A DNA stretch of 64,000 bases, taken from positions 186,001-250,000 of the forward strand of contig CP048718.1 in assembly GCA_022641835.1 (NCBI GenBank), written 5' to 3'. The stretch comes from Petasospora fabianii. Taxonomy: Eukaryota > Ascomycota > Saccharomycetes > Phaffomycetales > Wickerhamomycetaceae. The position numbers and the translations under genes are program-made. The notes under the pieces are model-generated. The model was not told where the DNA came from and did no database searches. It saw only the letters and a list, made by a program, of their open reading frames with translations. Every line of letters starts with the position of its first letter. Positions within the stretch are counted from its first letter, which is position 1. Of the stretch, positions 23,960-33,843 are shown piece by piece.

Positions 23960-24763
23960 TTAGAAATCAATACCAGCAGCCTTAAGTGCTGTTAATCTGT
24001 CCTGACTTTTCTTCTTTGAATTCTCATTAAGTGTCTTAACATCCTTCTTTGGTTTAGAAACTTTAAAGAAAGCTCTCTTAAACTTCTTAAGAGACTTAAA
24101 CTCTTCATCAACGATATTCACTTTAAGTTGATGGTTCAAGAGCAAGTAGTTATTCATTGTCTCTTGAGCAATCTTTGCATCATCACCATTTGCAAATTCA
24201 ATAAAGGCATAATGTTTAGATCTCCCACTTTTCTTACTTCTTGGAACTCTAACATTTGTAATATCACCAAATTGACTGAAGTATTTCTTAAGTTCACTCT
24301 CTTCAAAACCTTCTGGAAGTCTACCAATGTAAATGACACCTTTTGAAACTTTCTTCTTCTTTCCAGCTTCTTTAGCATTCTTCTTAGGAAGAGCTTTAAC
24401 CACATGTGTTTCAGTCTTAGTCTTTGGTTGTGTCTTTTGTTCCTTCTTGTCATCAATCTCATCGGTCTCATCTTCATCATCCTCACTCTCATCTTCATCA
24501 TCCTCACTCTCTTCATCATCCGTACTCTCAAATCCACCTAGCTGTTCTTCTTCTTCTTCCTCATCAGATTCACTCTGTTCTTTCTCCTGCTCAGACTCAG
24601 ACTCAGATTCTTCAGACTCAGATGAAAGTTTCAACTCTTCTTCCTTCTTCTTTGTAACCTTAACAGCTGACTTCTTACCAACTGGCTTAGCCTGTGCTCT
24701 ATCAGAAGCTGGAATAGCTCTCTTTGGTTTCACACCTCCCTTCTTAGCCAATTTTGTACCCAT
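23960..24763 (-). CDS. NOP15: Nucleolar ribosome-biogenesis protein Nop15
   Basis: The 267-aa protein has an acidic, Lys- and Ser-rich N-terminal half (runs of ESEE, EDDEDE, KKEEE), then one RRM at about 140-218 (RNP2 IYIGRLP, RNP1-like KHYAFIEF) and a basic tail ending LKAAGIDF. The RRM neighbours GFEESELKKYFSQFGD and AQETMNNYLLL and the GIDF end match Nop15, which binds ITS2-containing pre-rRNA for 60S assembly and is also linked to cytokinesis. The S. cerevisiae protein is shorter (about 220 aa) because its acidic region is shorter. Confidence 0.93.
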   Translation of the reverse strand: MGTKLAKKGGVKPKRAIPASDRAQAKPVGKKSAVKVTKKKEEELKLSSESEESESESEQEKEQSESDEEEEEEQLGGFESTDDEESEDDEDESEDDEDETDEIDDKKEQKTQPKTKTETHVVKALPKKNAKEAGKKKKVSKGVIYIGRLPEGFEESELKKYFSQFGDITNVRVPRSKKSGRSKHYAFIEFANGDDAKIAQETMNNYLLLNHQLKVNIVDEEFKSLKKFKRAFFKVSKPKKDVKTLNENSKKKSQDRLTALKAAGIDF

Positions 24764-26466
24764 CTTATAACTTCTTCTTTATATATTAATCAAAAAGAGA
24801 CACTTTTTATCAACTATAAAGAGAAACATCTTAAGGACAAAATTTTTTTTTTAAAATCCATCAACGCCAGGGCTACGTAACCATTATGGTAGGGGCAACC
24901 TTTTTAATACTCTCGTTAGTTATCTTAAAGTATTAGTAAGTTAGGTAATATAAGTTGTATTTATATATCTTAATACTATATTACTTGGATAAGTTATTCA
25001 TAAGTTTTGCTTATTTAACTGATTGATATAAAAGGTTAATAGGAGTGTGCCCTTACCATATCATCATTTTTTTGTTCTTGTTTCCTAGGTAACGAACGGG
25101 GGTGTCAGGTTTCATGAGAATCCCCTTCTTCTAATGGAATAACAATATTCTATTCATTTTGAATACAAATGGTGTCTCTCTGGCTAGTATACAGACATCT
25201 TGTTTAGCAATTAACTGGAAAATGTGGCTTTTTATTGGCTTGAAAAGTCTTGATGATGGTGGTATTTATAATGCTTTTGATGGATAACTTGATACTTATG
25301 TGGTTTGGAGTTATTTATGTTTCTATTCAAAGTCTTAGTTGAAACATTCCCAGCTAAGATCTGTCTCCACTTCAATGACCATCAAACTCAAGACTTAGCT
25401 TAAATATTTAGAGGTAACTTTACCATTGTGTAGTTCTACGCCTTCCGAGTTAGACCGAGGCATCAAACACAGTACCACTTTGACCGAGATATTAAACATA
25501 TTACCACTAAAGACCTATAGCTACACTCCCAGTGCTAAGATCAACTTGAAATGTTTATAAACTAAGCATGAGCCTCAGTCCATCTCTGTCTGAGCAATGA
25601 AACTTGTTGCTATAACGTTAACCTTATACCAACCACAACTGTTTAAATAAGACCTTGTAGCGGAATGAGAACTTTGTAGTGTCCTATTCTAGTATAGCTA
25701 CCCTTCGATATATGCAGTTTATAGCACATGTGGCTCCTTTCGGATTTGCAAGAGTTTGAACAATAGATCAAGACCCGAGCTTCCCGAGACCCTCGAGAAG
25801 TCTCATAAAGTTTGCGCAAGCCTCGAGGGAAACCCCAATGGAATTAGCATCTTTTTGCATACTAATTGCTACTTCGCCCATGATAAATGCCGTATGCTTG
25901 TTCCATCACGGGTTTTCGTTAAGAGATTAGATGAGATGCACATAACGTCACTATGCGTTTTTACTGTGGGGGAGGCGTTTTTGTCTCCTCGCAGTCATGG
26001 GAAGCTGTTATTCAAATGTTCTATGGTTATTTCTGTTTCTCTTAATGATGTTTAAGCTGTGTGAACTCAACAGAGTTATTGAGGGTATGCTCTAAGTCTT
26101 AGAGTTCAACTGATGCCGTTGCTGTCATCCAAACTCTGTTTCGAGCATCTGAAACTTGAAACAAACCGTGGCAGACTTTCTCTTCTTTATCTATTTTCGG
26201 GTGCTTTAATACGAGTCTCGGGTAAACTCTTGCGGATTATACGATTACTATTATACATATGACGAAAATAGGCACCATACAATGTTTTGAATGACCTCAA
26301 GATAATTATGTTCCATGAATAGAAACACAAACAGAGCAATTGAAGCTTCGTAATTAACTCCCAATTATGATTATAAAAGGATAGATAGTTCCCACTTCCC
26401 ATCAAGTACTTGATATATACTTTCATAATCATATCAATACAATTAAACACAACACAATACAACACA
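24764..26466. other. Gene-poor 1.7-kb spacer with degenerate repeats
   Basis: Next to NOP15 lies an AAAATTTT motif (24839-24846), matching the RRPE core of ribosome-biogenesis promoters. From about 25042 there is a degenerate sequence related to other spacers (see the repeat entry). A 99-codon ORF at 25756-26055 shows no known motif and is not called. TATAAAAG at 26372-26379 is a likely TATA box for the secreted-protein gene at 26467. Confidence 0.5.
25042..25265 (+). repeat. Degenerate dispersed repeat, copy X
   Basis: The first 22 bases (GGAGTGTGCCCTTACCATAT plus CA) match 23767-23788 at 20 of 22 positions. The later part resembles about 27180-27395: GGTAACGAACGGGGG against GGCAACCGATGGGGG, and AAAAGTCTTGATGATG against AAAGGTCTTGATGATG, in the same order. 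Diverged copies in three nearby spacers suggest an old dispersed element, perhaps a worn solo LTR. No coding part is visible. Confidence 0.4.
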
Positions 26467-26994
26467 ATGAAGTTCACTACTGCTCTCTCCGCTGCTGCTC
26501 TCACTACTTTTGCCTCTGCTGCTACACTTCAGCTTAAGACCTCCATTAAGACCGCTGGTACCGCTTCTGACTACCGTCTTTACGATATCCACGAGGGTGC
26601 TGCACTCAACTACGTCCTTGCAGGTGAGCAAGGTTCCACTTACTCTTACGACTCTGACAAGGGTCTCATTTACCACACCCTTGCCACATCTGGTGGTGAC
26701 TACAACCTTACCCTTGATTTCAACGACTACTCTCTTGCTTACCCACAGCTTCAGTTCTCTGCAGCTGATAAGCCAAAGGTTGAATGGTCTATTGGTGAAG
26801 ACAACACCTTGAAGGGTAACGCCAACGGTGCTGAGATTCAGTTCTATGCCGGTAAGAACACTGGTGATCCATATGGATACTCTAAGGAGATCTACTCCAT
26901 TGGTGCCACTTACAAGGACATTACTGACTACGATGTCCATGCCGTTGAAAGCTTGCAGCCAATCACCGTCACTGTTGTTGACTACACTGAGTAA
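26467..26994 (+). CDS. Small secreted protein, paralogue of the gene at 45920
   Basis: The 175-aa product starts at ATG 26467 with a signal peptide (MKFTTALSAAALTTFASA). The mature part is rich in Tyr, Asp, Gly and Ala and has no GPI signal or further membrane span. Shared with the protein encoded at 45920-46465 are a [IL]HEGA segment near residue 45 and, near residue 125, FYAGKN followed by DPYGYS. Codon use is strongly biased to favoured codons (GGT, TAC, AAC, AAG), which points to high expression, and a TATA box lies 88 bp upstream. I do not recognise the family; a cell-wall or culture-fluid protein is the simplest guess. Confidence 0.75.
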   Translation: MKFTTALSAAALTTFASAATLQLKTSIKTAGTASDYRLYDIHEGAALNYVLAGEQGSTYSYDSDKGLIYHTLATSGGDYNLTLDFNDYSLAYPQLQFSAADKPKVEWSIGEDNTLKGNANGAEIQFYAGKNTGDPYGYSKEIYSIGATYKDITDYDVHAVESLQPITVTVVDYTE

Positions 26995-27649
26995 TCTTAA
27001 CTCTTTAGATTGGCTAAGCTCTTATAATCACCTTCAATAACATGCTTTGATTTTAATACCAAGGATTGTAGACTTACAGTATTAAAGTAGGAGTAGATAT
27101 CTGACTAGGGAGTCGCTAAATAGTCAACTCATAAAGAAATCATGCCATTGAAAAGGATGAATAAATATGTATTCATAGATGGAAGTAGTGCTCATACCAA
27201 GAGAGAGAGAGTTGGTTTGTAGCCAGGGCAACCGATGGGGGTCCCCGTTTCTGTGGCAGTAACGTTCTTCGTTTAAATATAAAAAAGGTTAAGAGATCCA
27301 ATGTAGCTTGAAAGCTCCCCTTGTCATTAATTAGCTGGATAATGAAGTGTTCTTTGATCTGTTGAAAGGTCTTGATGATGCCGGTGATGGATGTTTGGGT
27401 CATGTGGCGCTGGCTACTCTGCGACTGGGCTCTTACTTCTCACTTAACTCATCTCGATCAGGATACAATCATGGGCATTGAGCAGATTCTACTGGTTTAT
27501 GCAAGGAATATTGATCAATGGAAGGTTTCAGTTTGGTTTACATGTACTTCGACTCTAGTCGACCCATGTGCATCGCGTGGTTCTGTGCTTGTCACTACCA
27601 GTTGTCGTTGCTGAAGAGCTAACCATGCCTTTATTCCATTCGGTTCTTC

Positions 27650-28430
27650 TTTAGTCAGCTTCAATACATGAGTCCTGTGGTTCATCTGTCTCTCTTTGCT
27701 TTTATATAGTTATACTGTCACACTGCTCGGTACGGCTTGGAGATGCAGGACACTTCCCATTGATGTTACACTACTTGACCCCTTCGGGGAGGCCGTGCTT
27801 TCCTGCTTTCATTATTGTGGTTATGTTCAGTAATCGAGTCAGTTTTGGCTGAGAGTGGTGTCTTACCATGTGTCTACACATGTGAACTTGCATTTTAGGA
27901 GTGTTGCGGTACTTCTATCTATAGGTCGAGGGGAAGAGCTTAATTGCTTTTCATTCACTGCTTTCAACTACTGACACAAGACTCTGAACTAACGATCCCC
28001 TTTCCCCCTCTCCGAACTTATGCGTCAATAGACACTGTGGACCTCCGGTGCTATGTCTGATGGGTTACTGGTTTAACACATGTTTACATGTGTGTCCTTG
28101 CATGATACATCCTTTTGGATTATCTATAAGTCAAGGCAGGTGAGCTAACTGCCTCCATTCCAGTATCTCATATGGACAAAGCACTGCAGATATAAGCTCC
28201 CACAAGGCTTACTGGACCACGGTGACTGTTGTATGTTCATGTGTCGAGTCAGTTAAGTTGGTGGAAGTGATGTCTACTCATGTGTCTTCACATGTGTCCT
28301 CGCTTGTCGAGGCTGATGAGCTAACTGCCTTCATTCATTACATCCGCACTCTCTGACAAGATACTGAACACCCATGTCGTAACTTAAGCTGTCAGTTGAC
28401 AGCTTTTCAGAGAGGTGGATTGGTCTCAGG
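27650..28430 (+). repeat. Degenerate tandem repeats of about 205 bp
   Basis: Three diverged units are visible. The CACATGTG-centred motif lies near 27876, 28085 and 28290. A CTATAGGTCGAGG-like phrase recurs near 27918, 28123 and (shortened) 28306. GAGCTAACTGCC-like recurs near 27935, 28142 and 28317. The phrase TATGTTCA before CGAGTCAGTT lies at 27822 and 28232, two periods apart. A fourth, poorer copy may lie near 27540-27640. Spacing is about 200-210 bp. Confidence 0.7.
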
Positions 28431-29210
28431 GGAATCGTCCACATGTGACATATACCAATTGAAGTCGGAGTTGAAGGATGCCCAGCCAAAGAGGAGCTGC
28501 GAGCAGGGAGGAGTCCGTTGCCATCTATCACACCCTGCTTGTATACAATACATGTCTAGGGTGCCCTAAGGGCCAGTGCTTCTTCGGGGTCAGTGTCTGC
28601 ATGGAGGTCGGTGTTATACCTCTTAGTTGAAGGACTCCGTACACCTCCCGCTGGCCCCATCTAACGAGGGGGAAGCCAGTATGGCCTCGCACATGACGGT
28701 GGACTAGACCTACCACGACAGTCATCGGGGTGTGAGCTTCCTTCTTGGGACAGTGACATGGGGGCTCGTGTGCACCTCAATAGTAGGCTCCGGATTCCCC
28801 TGTGCCTGGCAACCCGAACGGGGGAAGTCGGCAAACCCTAGGTGGTGTCCCTCGCAGACAGGTGGAGAAATCCTGGAGGGTCATCCCAGGATGTCGGACA
28901 CTTCTCCCCCCAGGTAAAGACTACGGAGATGGTCGTCAGAGTGCCACCTAGGATGGAATAGGAAGGAATTGGTGGTCTCTGGACACGACTATCCCGAATA
29001 GTCCCTGGCAGTGGGAAAAGCCTTACGCTGACCCAAAAGTAGATCCGCGGCCCCTGGGAAGAGGTACTAACGTTGAACATAGACAGGGTGGACAGAGTGG
29101 TGGATGATACCCCGGTGGTGTTGTTCTTCCCCCAGGTGGGGATACTCAGGTGGCCATGAATCGTCATAGGCAGTGAGGTGATGCCTCACCATAGTGAGTG
29201 AGGCATCGGA
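28400..29210. other. GC-rich, hairpin-rich block without ORFs
   Basis: The block is clearly richer in G and C than the flanking intergenic DNA and than most genes here. Short perfect hairpins include GACTAT-CCCGA-ATAGTC near 28989, GCCCTAAGGGC near 28563 and GATGCCTCAC with GTGAGGCATC at 29180-29207. Stops occur in all frames examined, and translated fragments show no known protein motif. I could not match it to SRP RNA, RNase P/MRP, spliceosomal RNAs, U3 or rRNA by eye. Confidence 0.55.
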
Positions 29211-29266
29211 CAAATTCACTGGGGCCCAACTCTTTGCACACAACCTGTGGTTTCAACGTAGAGGCC

Positions 29267-29306
29267 ACCATTAAAGCAAGAGGCCCTTCCTTGCTATATT
29301 AATGGT
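29267..29306. repeat. Imperfect stem-loop
   Basis: ACCATTAA and AGCAAG (29267-29280) pair with CTTGCT and TTAATGGT (29290-29306), with a small bulge and a 9-nt loop. It lies just right of the GC-rich block. Confidence 0.7.
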
Positions 29307-29872
29307 CCCAGTGGGGTTAAAAATGTTGGGTAATCATGGGTGAGCGGGGGCATGTCCGATTTTTCGTAGGTATAGGGTCATAGCTGGCTATGTTGTAGGA
29401 AGGCGCTGGAGAGCCAACCAAGGCTTCTATGCGTAACTAAAGCCCCCAAGAGTGTGAAAGGGCTCTGTAGTAATACAATGATGGGATCTATGTAGCTGTA
29501 TGTGCTGCGCTGGTTGAGTTATTGTCAAAAGAAGCCAGTTGAGGTAGTGTAGGTATGCGCGTCATGGGCCTATACTGTCAACTATCTTTGATAATCGTCC
29601 ATAATCTGGCTTTACAAGGGTGAATAAAGCTTCATTACTGTTATTGGATAGATGAGCAGTGATCCAAGGTAGTTTGAATGATTATACTGGGATACAGAGC
29701 TCGAGTTAACGCTTTGTCGTAGCTCGACGTGTTGCTCGGCTAGAAGTAGAAGCCCTTTATTTTGCATGTCTTGATGCAATGAGTGGCACGTTTGGAAATC
29801 AAAGCATCTATAATAGTAGAAGTAAGCCACCTGATTCTATTTCAAGCGAGTGAGCGTCGTATGGAGGTGATG

Positions 29873-29960
29873 CCATTGTGTATGATCAGGTAATAGATGT
29901 TGGAAATTCGCCACATCGCTGATCAAGTCGTCAGACCGAAAGGACAATCATACACAATGG
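29873..29960. repeat. 88-bp unit bounded by perfect 14-bp inverted repeats
   Basis: CCATTGTGTATGAT at 29873-29886 and ATCATACACAATGG at 29947-29960 are exact reverse complements with 60 bp between them. The shape recalls a tiny inverted-repeat element (MITE-like), but I see no target-site duplication. Confidence 0.7.
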
Positions 29961-31034
29961 AATTGGGATTAGCAAGGCATACAAGCTACTGTTGGAGTAT
30001 TTGTGCTCACTGTCTACCCTCTATTGGCTTAGAAACGCTTTTGAAACGAGCTCTTCGTTGTATACGGTTGTTTTCCCTTTCCAACGTACCTATTGCTTTC
30101 GGTGGCGAGCACCAGGGGGCAAACCCCTCAAGTGACTGCATGATACCAGCTATTATGTTTTGATAGCTACAAGAGTTCTAATCATTATAGATAGTGTGTC
30201 AACCTGAGAGCACTGTTTAGATACCAAAGAAGAAGATATCAGTGTATAACGATGCTTTAGTTCGGTTAAATTTATGATTTGGTTATGCATGTTTATGCTT
30301 GTTTATGCATATTTTGCGCGCTTTCCTGCATTTTCTCGTATTTCATATTCGTCATAGATATCCATGATTTCTGATGATGTCTCTATAAAAACTGGTGTAG
30401 GAGACACGGTTTTGTGCTTTGTAGGTTCACTTATGTCTCTTTGGTTGCTCAATAACACATTGGAAGCACCATCTCAATGGATTATCGTTAGGGGCAAGCT
30501 AAAGGGATCAATTGGGGTGCCGAGAATCCTTTGGAGAAGGGGTGTTACTGGACACCGAAGAAGATATTTGGTTATTAGCCCATATACTAATCTATTATAG
30601 ATCTCTGTCCATTTTTGTGAATGATTTAGAGAGTCGTTCAATGAGGTGCTATATTACGAACTATACATAATGTACCATAGCAATCATCACACCGCTATAT
30701 CTTTCGTCTCATCTGAGCAACACGAATTTCGTTTACACTATATGCATCTCCAAGCTGAAAAGAATCAACTTACAGTAAACTATACCCATAGGAAGACGTA
30801 GTAGAAGACTGTTTTGAGACATGAGGTATTGGCAGTTGGCGTTTACAATGTCCCTTTTTCATCCTGTTCGGTTGTTGTTTTGTTGATTGCTTGATTGTCC
30901 ATTGGAGGCGTCGCTATGTCGATAAAAGGAAACACGTTGAAGAGAATCTACAAACACAAACCAATTTAAAATCAATCGTACCGTGAATATTCATTTTCTG
31001 GCTATAGCAGTACATATGTGTGTCATTAGCGGAT

Positions 31035-32643
31035 CTAGAGCAACAACTCCAATGGGTTCTCAACAACCTCCTTCAAGGCTCTAATGAACTCACCACCCTT
31101 AGCACCATCAACGACTCTGTGGTCAAAGGTACCAGTGATTGTGATCTTGTCATCGAAGGAGAAACCGTGCTCAGCGGACTTGTCCTCAACGGCAACTCTC
31201 TGGACAGTACCAATGGCCAAGATAGTTGACTGTGGTGGGTTGATGATAGAGGTGAACATGTTGACGGCTGGGTTCATACCGAGGTTAGAAATGCAGATGG
31301 TACCACCCTGGAACTCTTCAGGAAGGAGCTTGTTGTCCTTAGCTCTCTTACCGAGGTCCTTAACTTCAGAGGAAATGGAAGCAAGACCCTTAGTGTGGGC
31401 GTTCTTAACGATTGGGGTAATCAAACCAGTTGGAGTGGCAACGGCAACCGAGACGTCAACATTGTTGAACTGTCTCATAACATTCTCAGATTCTATCCAG
31501 TGAGAGTTAGCCTCTGGAACACGTCTAGCAGCAACGGCGATGGCCTTGATCAAGATATCGTTGATGGAAAGCTTGTAACGGTCGTTGGCAGCAGCGTTCA
31601 AAGAAGCTCTAAGCTTAAGCAACTTAGAGACAGAGATCTGAGAAGAGACAATATAAGATGGGTTGGTCTGTGTGGACTCCAACAAACGCTTACCAATGAT
31701 TTTACGCATGTTTGAGATTGGAATATCAATGTAGTCATCAGCAGCGGCACCTTGGGAAGCGGCTGGAGCGGCAGCGGTCTTAGGAGCCTTAGAAGCCTCA
31801 GCGACAAGCTTCTCAACGTCCTCCTTGACAATTCTACCGTTTGGACCAGAGCCAGCAACACCCTTAAGGGAGATACCGTGCTCGAGGGCAATGTTCTTGG
31901 CCAATGGAGAGGCAATGATTCTGTCACCAGCGGCCTTCTTTGGGGCAGATCCAGAGGATGGGGAAGAGGTCTTCTTTGGAGCCTCCTCCTTAGCTGGAGC
32001 CTTCTCCTCCTTTTCCTCCTTCTTCTCCTCCTTTGGAGCCTCCTTAGCTGGAGCAGCAGCAGCGGAGTCAACTGTGAAGTCCTTAAAGGCGTCAACGTCA
32101 CTCTTCTCCTCAACGTAAACGGCGATTGGGGTGTTGACTGGAACGTCCTTAGCGCCGGCCTCAACGAGGATCTTAGCGAGGTAACCATCCTCCTGGAATT
32201 CAAAATCCATCTGAGCCTTATCGGTCTCGATCTCGGCGATGGCCTCACCAGGGGAGAGCTGATCACCAACGGCCTTGTTCCAGACGGCGAGGTTACCTTG
32301 TGTCATGGTTGGAGAGAGAGCAGGCATACCGATGATGGTGTGTGGTGGGTAAGAGGACTGGAAACGCACAGCGAACTTAGACATCTGAGTGCATCTAAAG
32401 CAAGGTTTGTTAGTATCTTGAACACATAAATAGAACCAATTGTCCTTAGATCGGGTGTTTGACAATCAAACCAACAACATAGCCATTAAAGAAAGATATG
32501 TTAAATGAAGACCCCACCGAGACAGTGGTTAAAGCATCGAAAAACACCCATAAGGAAGCAACGGCAGCACCAAAGATAGCATACCTTGGAAGAGCACGAG
32601 CTGCCGGACGGACAGTGACTCTGGCGAAGGAGAGCATGGACAT
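31035..32643 (-). CDS. LAT1: Pyruvate dehydrogenase E2, dihydrolipoamide acetyltransferase
   Basis: Exon 1 is 32643-32585 ([20 protein letters not shown], a mitochondrial targeting sequence). The intron, 32584-32395, has a GTATGC donor, TACTAAC branch and TTTAG acceptor; the nearby CTCAG acceptor would shift the frame. Exon 2 ends at 31035. The 472-aa protein has one lipoyl domain ([10 protein letters not shown], modified Lys), a Lys/Glu/Ala/Pro-rich linker, an E1/E3-binding domain ([27 protein letters not shown]) and the acyltransferase core with FDHRVVDGA. It forms the core of the mitochondrial pyruvate dehydrogenase complex that makes acetyl-CoA. Codon use is biased to favoured codons. Confidence 0.96.
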
Positions 32644-32911
32644 TGTGTGGATTGCTGATGTACTCTAACAATGTCTGTTGCGGGTTAGTGAGCGTGTAGT
32701 AGTTTAACCTTTGGTCAAAAGTCGTGGGAGAGCCGACAGGTGGTGCCATCGGGTGAGCAACACCCGAACACCACTCAATAAAAAAAAAGGTTTCGCGAAT
32801 TCGTGGGGTGTCGATGAGGTGGGGGGTCTTTACTGTTCTATCTATGTGTTATGTACTAACTTATGTCTTAAGTGTTATGTACTATATATGTTATGTGTTC
32901 AAGTGTATTGT

Positions 32912-33672
32912 CTACACACCAAGTGCTTTTTGTAAAAGCACAAAGGTTCCTCTAAAGGGCAACCCTACAACGTTGAAGTAGTCACCCTCGATCCTCTTCA
33001 TCAATAGTGCTCCTAGGGACTGCACTCTGTATCCAGCAGCAACGTCTAGACCCTCTCCTGTCCCCACATACGCCTCCAATAGTTGATCTGATACCTCTGG
33101 GTCAAACACGATACCTGTATCCTCGACATGAGTGAATTCAACACCATCTACTATGACAATGACACCGGAGAGAACATGCTGCGGGGATGCGCTATCACGG
33201 AACTTCTTCAAATTTATCAGTTGTTCCTCTGCATTGCGTGGTTTTTCGTAGATCTTGCCCTCAAGTTCAATTACCGTATCCGCTGATACAATCACTGTAT
33301 TCTCATGTTCGTTGTTCGCCTTCTGTTTTTTAGATCATGTTAGTCTTTCCATCCCGAGATGAGATGAGTGGTGATGACATAACTCACAAGTTGATCATAC
33401 ACTGCACGAGCTTTTCCAAGAGCTGTGTTTCTCACATACTGACGAATTGTTAGTATCTATTGTCAGTGTGTGCCCCTCTACATACAACTCACCTCCTTGG
33501 GAGTGTAATTGGTCTTATCAAGATTCTCTTGAAAGTTTGACGGCACAACATGGATGTTCTGAATGCCCATCTGTGTAAGGATCTCAATCCGTCTTGGAGA
33601 TGTAGAAGCTAAAATGAACCTCTTGGATCTGAGTTTATCAAAAAGAGGGTGTTTCATCGGTTGTGTCGGCAT
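32912..33672 (-). CDS. Maf family nucleoside triphosphate pyrophosphatase
   Basis: There are three exons: 33672-33493, 33438-33388 and 33322-32912. The introns are 33492-33439 (GTGAGT, TACTAAC, CAG) and 33387-33323 (GTGAGT, GACTAAC, CAG). The product has 213 aa. ILASTSPRRIEIL at about residue 20 is the Maf/HAM1-like phosphate-binding start, and the central VIVSADTVIELEGKIYEKP contains the catalytic Asp of the family. Maf proteins hydrolyse non-canonical or modified nucleotides, cleaning the nucleotide pool. The S. cerevisiae relative is the uncharacterised YOR111W. All exon sizes are multiples of three, so intron retention would not always shift the frame. Confidence 0.9.
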
Positions 33673-33747
33673 TTTTTGGTCCTAATTGTATAAATTAGAT
33701 AACAAGAAAGACCCAAATTGCTGGCCCCAGATCTTTGTATGGCCCTG

Positions 33748-33779
33748 ACGCGAAAACACGAAAAGTTGAAGCGACGCGT
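33748..33779 (+). promoter_or_regulatory. G1/S motif cluster upstream of RNH201
   Basis: ACGCGAAAA (33748-33756), CACGAAAA (33757-33764, a match to the SBF site CACGAAA) and ACGCGT (33774-33779, the MBF site) lie within 32 bp, 65 bp before the RNH201 ATG and in the divergent spacer with the Maf gene. This dense grouping suggests Swi4/Swi6- or Mbp1/Swi6-type control at the G1/S transition. Confidence 0.6.
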
Positions 33780-33843
33780 CTCTTTCTCTCTGTCTTAACT
33801 CTCTGTCTCAACTCTCCTTCAAAATCCCAAACTAAACATATAA

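Larger units (their letters stand above)
26995..31034. other. 4-kb gene desert between convergent genes
   Basis: No convincing coding region is found on either strand between the secreted-protein gene and LAT1, which converge here. From left to right: a degenerate repeat copy at about 27180-27395; ~205-bp tandem repeats at about 27650-28430; a GC-rich, hairpin-rich block at about 28400-29210; a stem-loop at 29267-29306; a 14-bp inverted repeat at 29873-29960; and AT-richer DNA with TTATGC repeats near 30280. Short ORFs inside have no known domains. Possible identities are a centromere, a decayed mobile element or a structured RNA locus. Confidence 0.6.

Noticed and set aside
25756-26055. 99-codon ORF in the NOP15 to secreted-protein spacer
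   Set aside because: No motif, signal peptide, family resemblance or codon bias; likely chance.
28838-29167. 109-codon minus-strand ORF in the GC-rich block
   Set aside because: Composition follows the GC-rich block and the translation shows no domain; ORFs in other frames are equally long-ish.
30364-30600. 78-codon ORF in the right part of the desert
   Set aside because: No reverse transcriptase, integrase, transposase or other motif could be seen.
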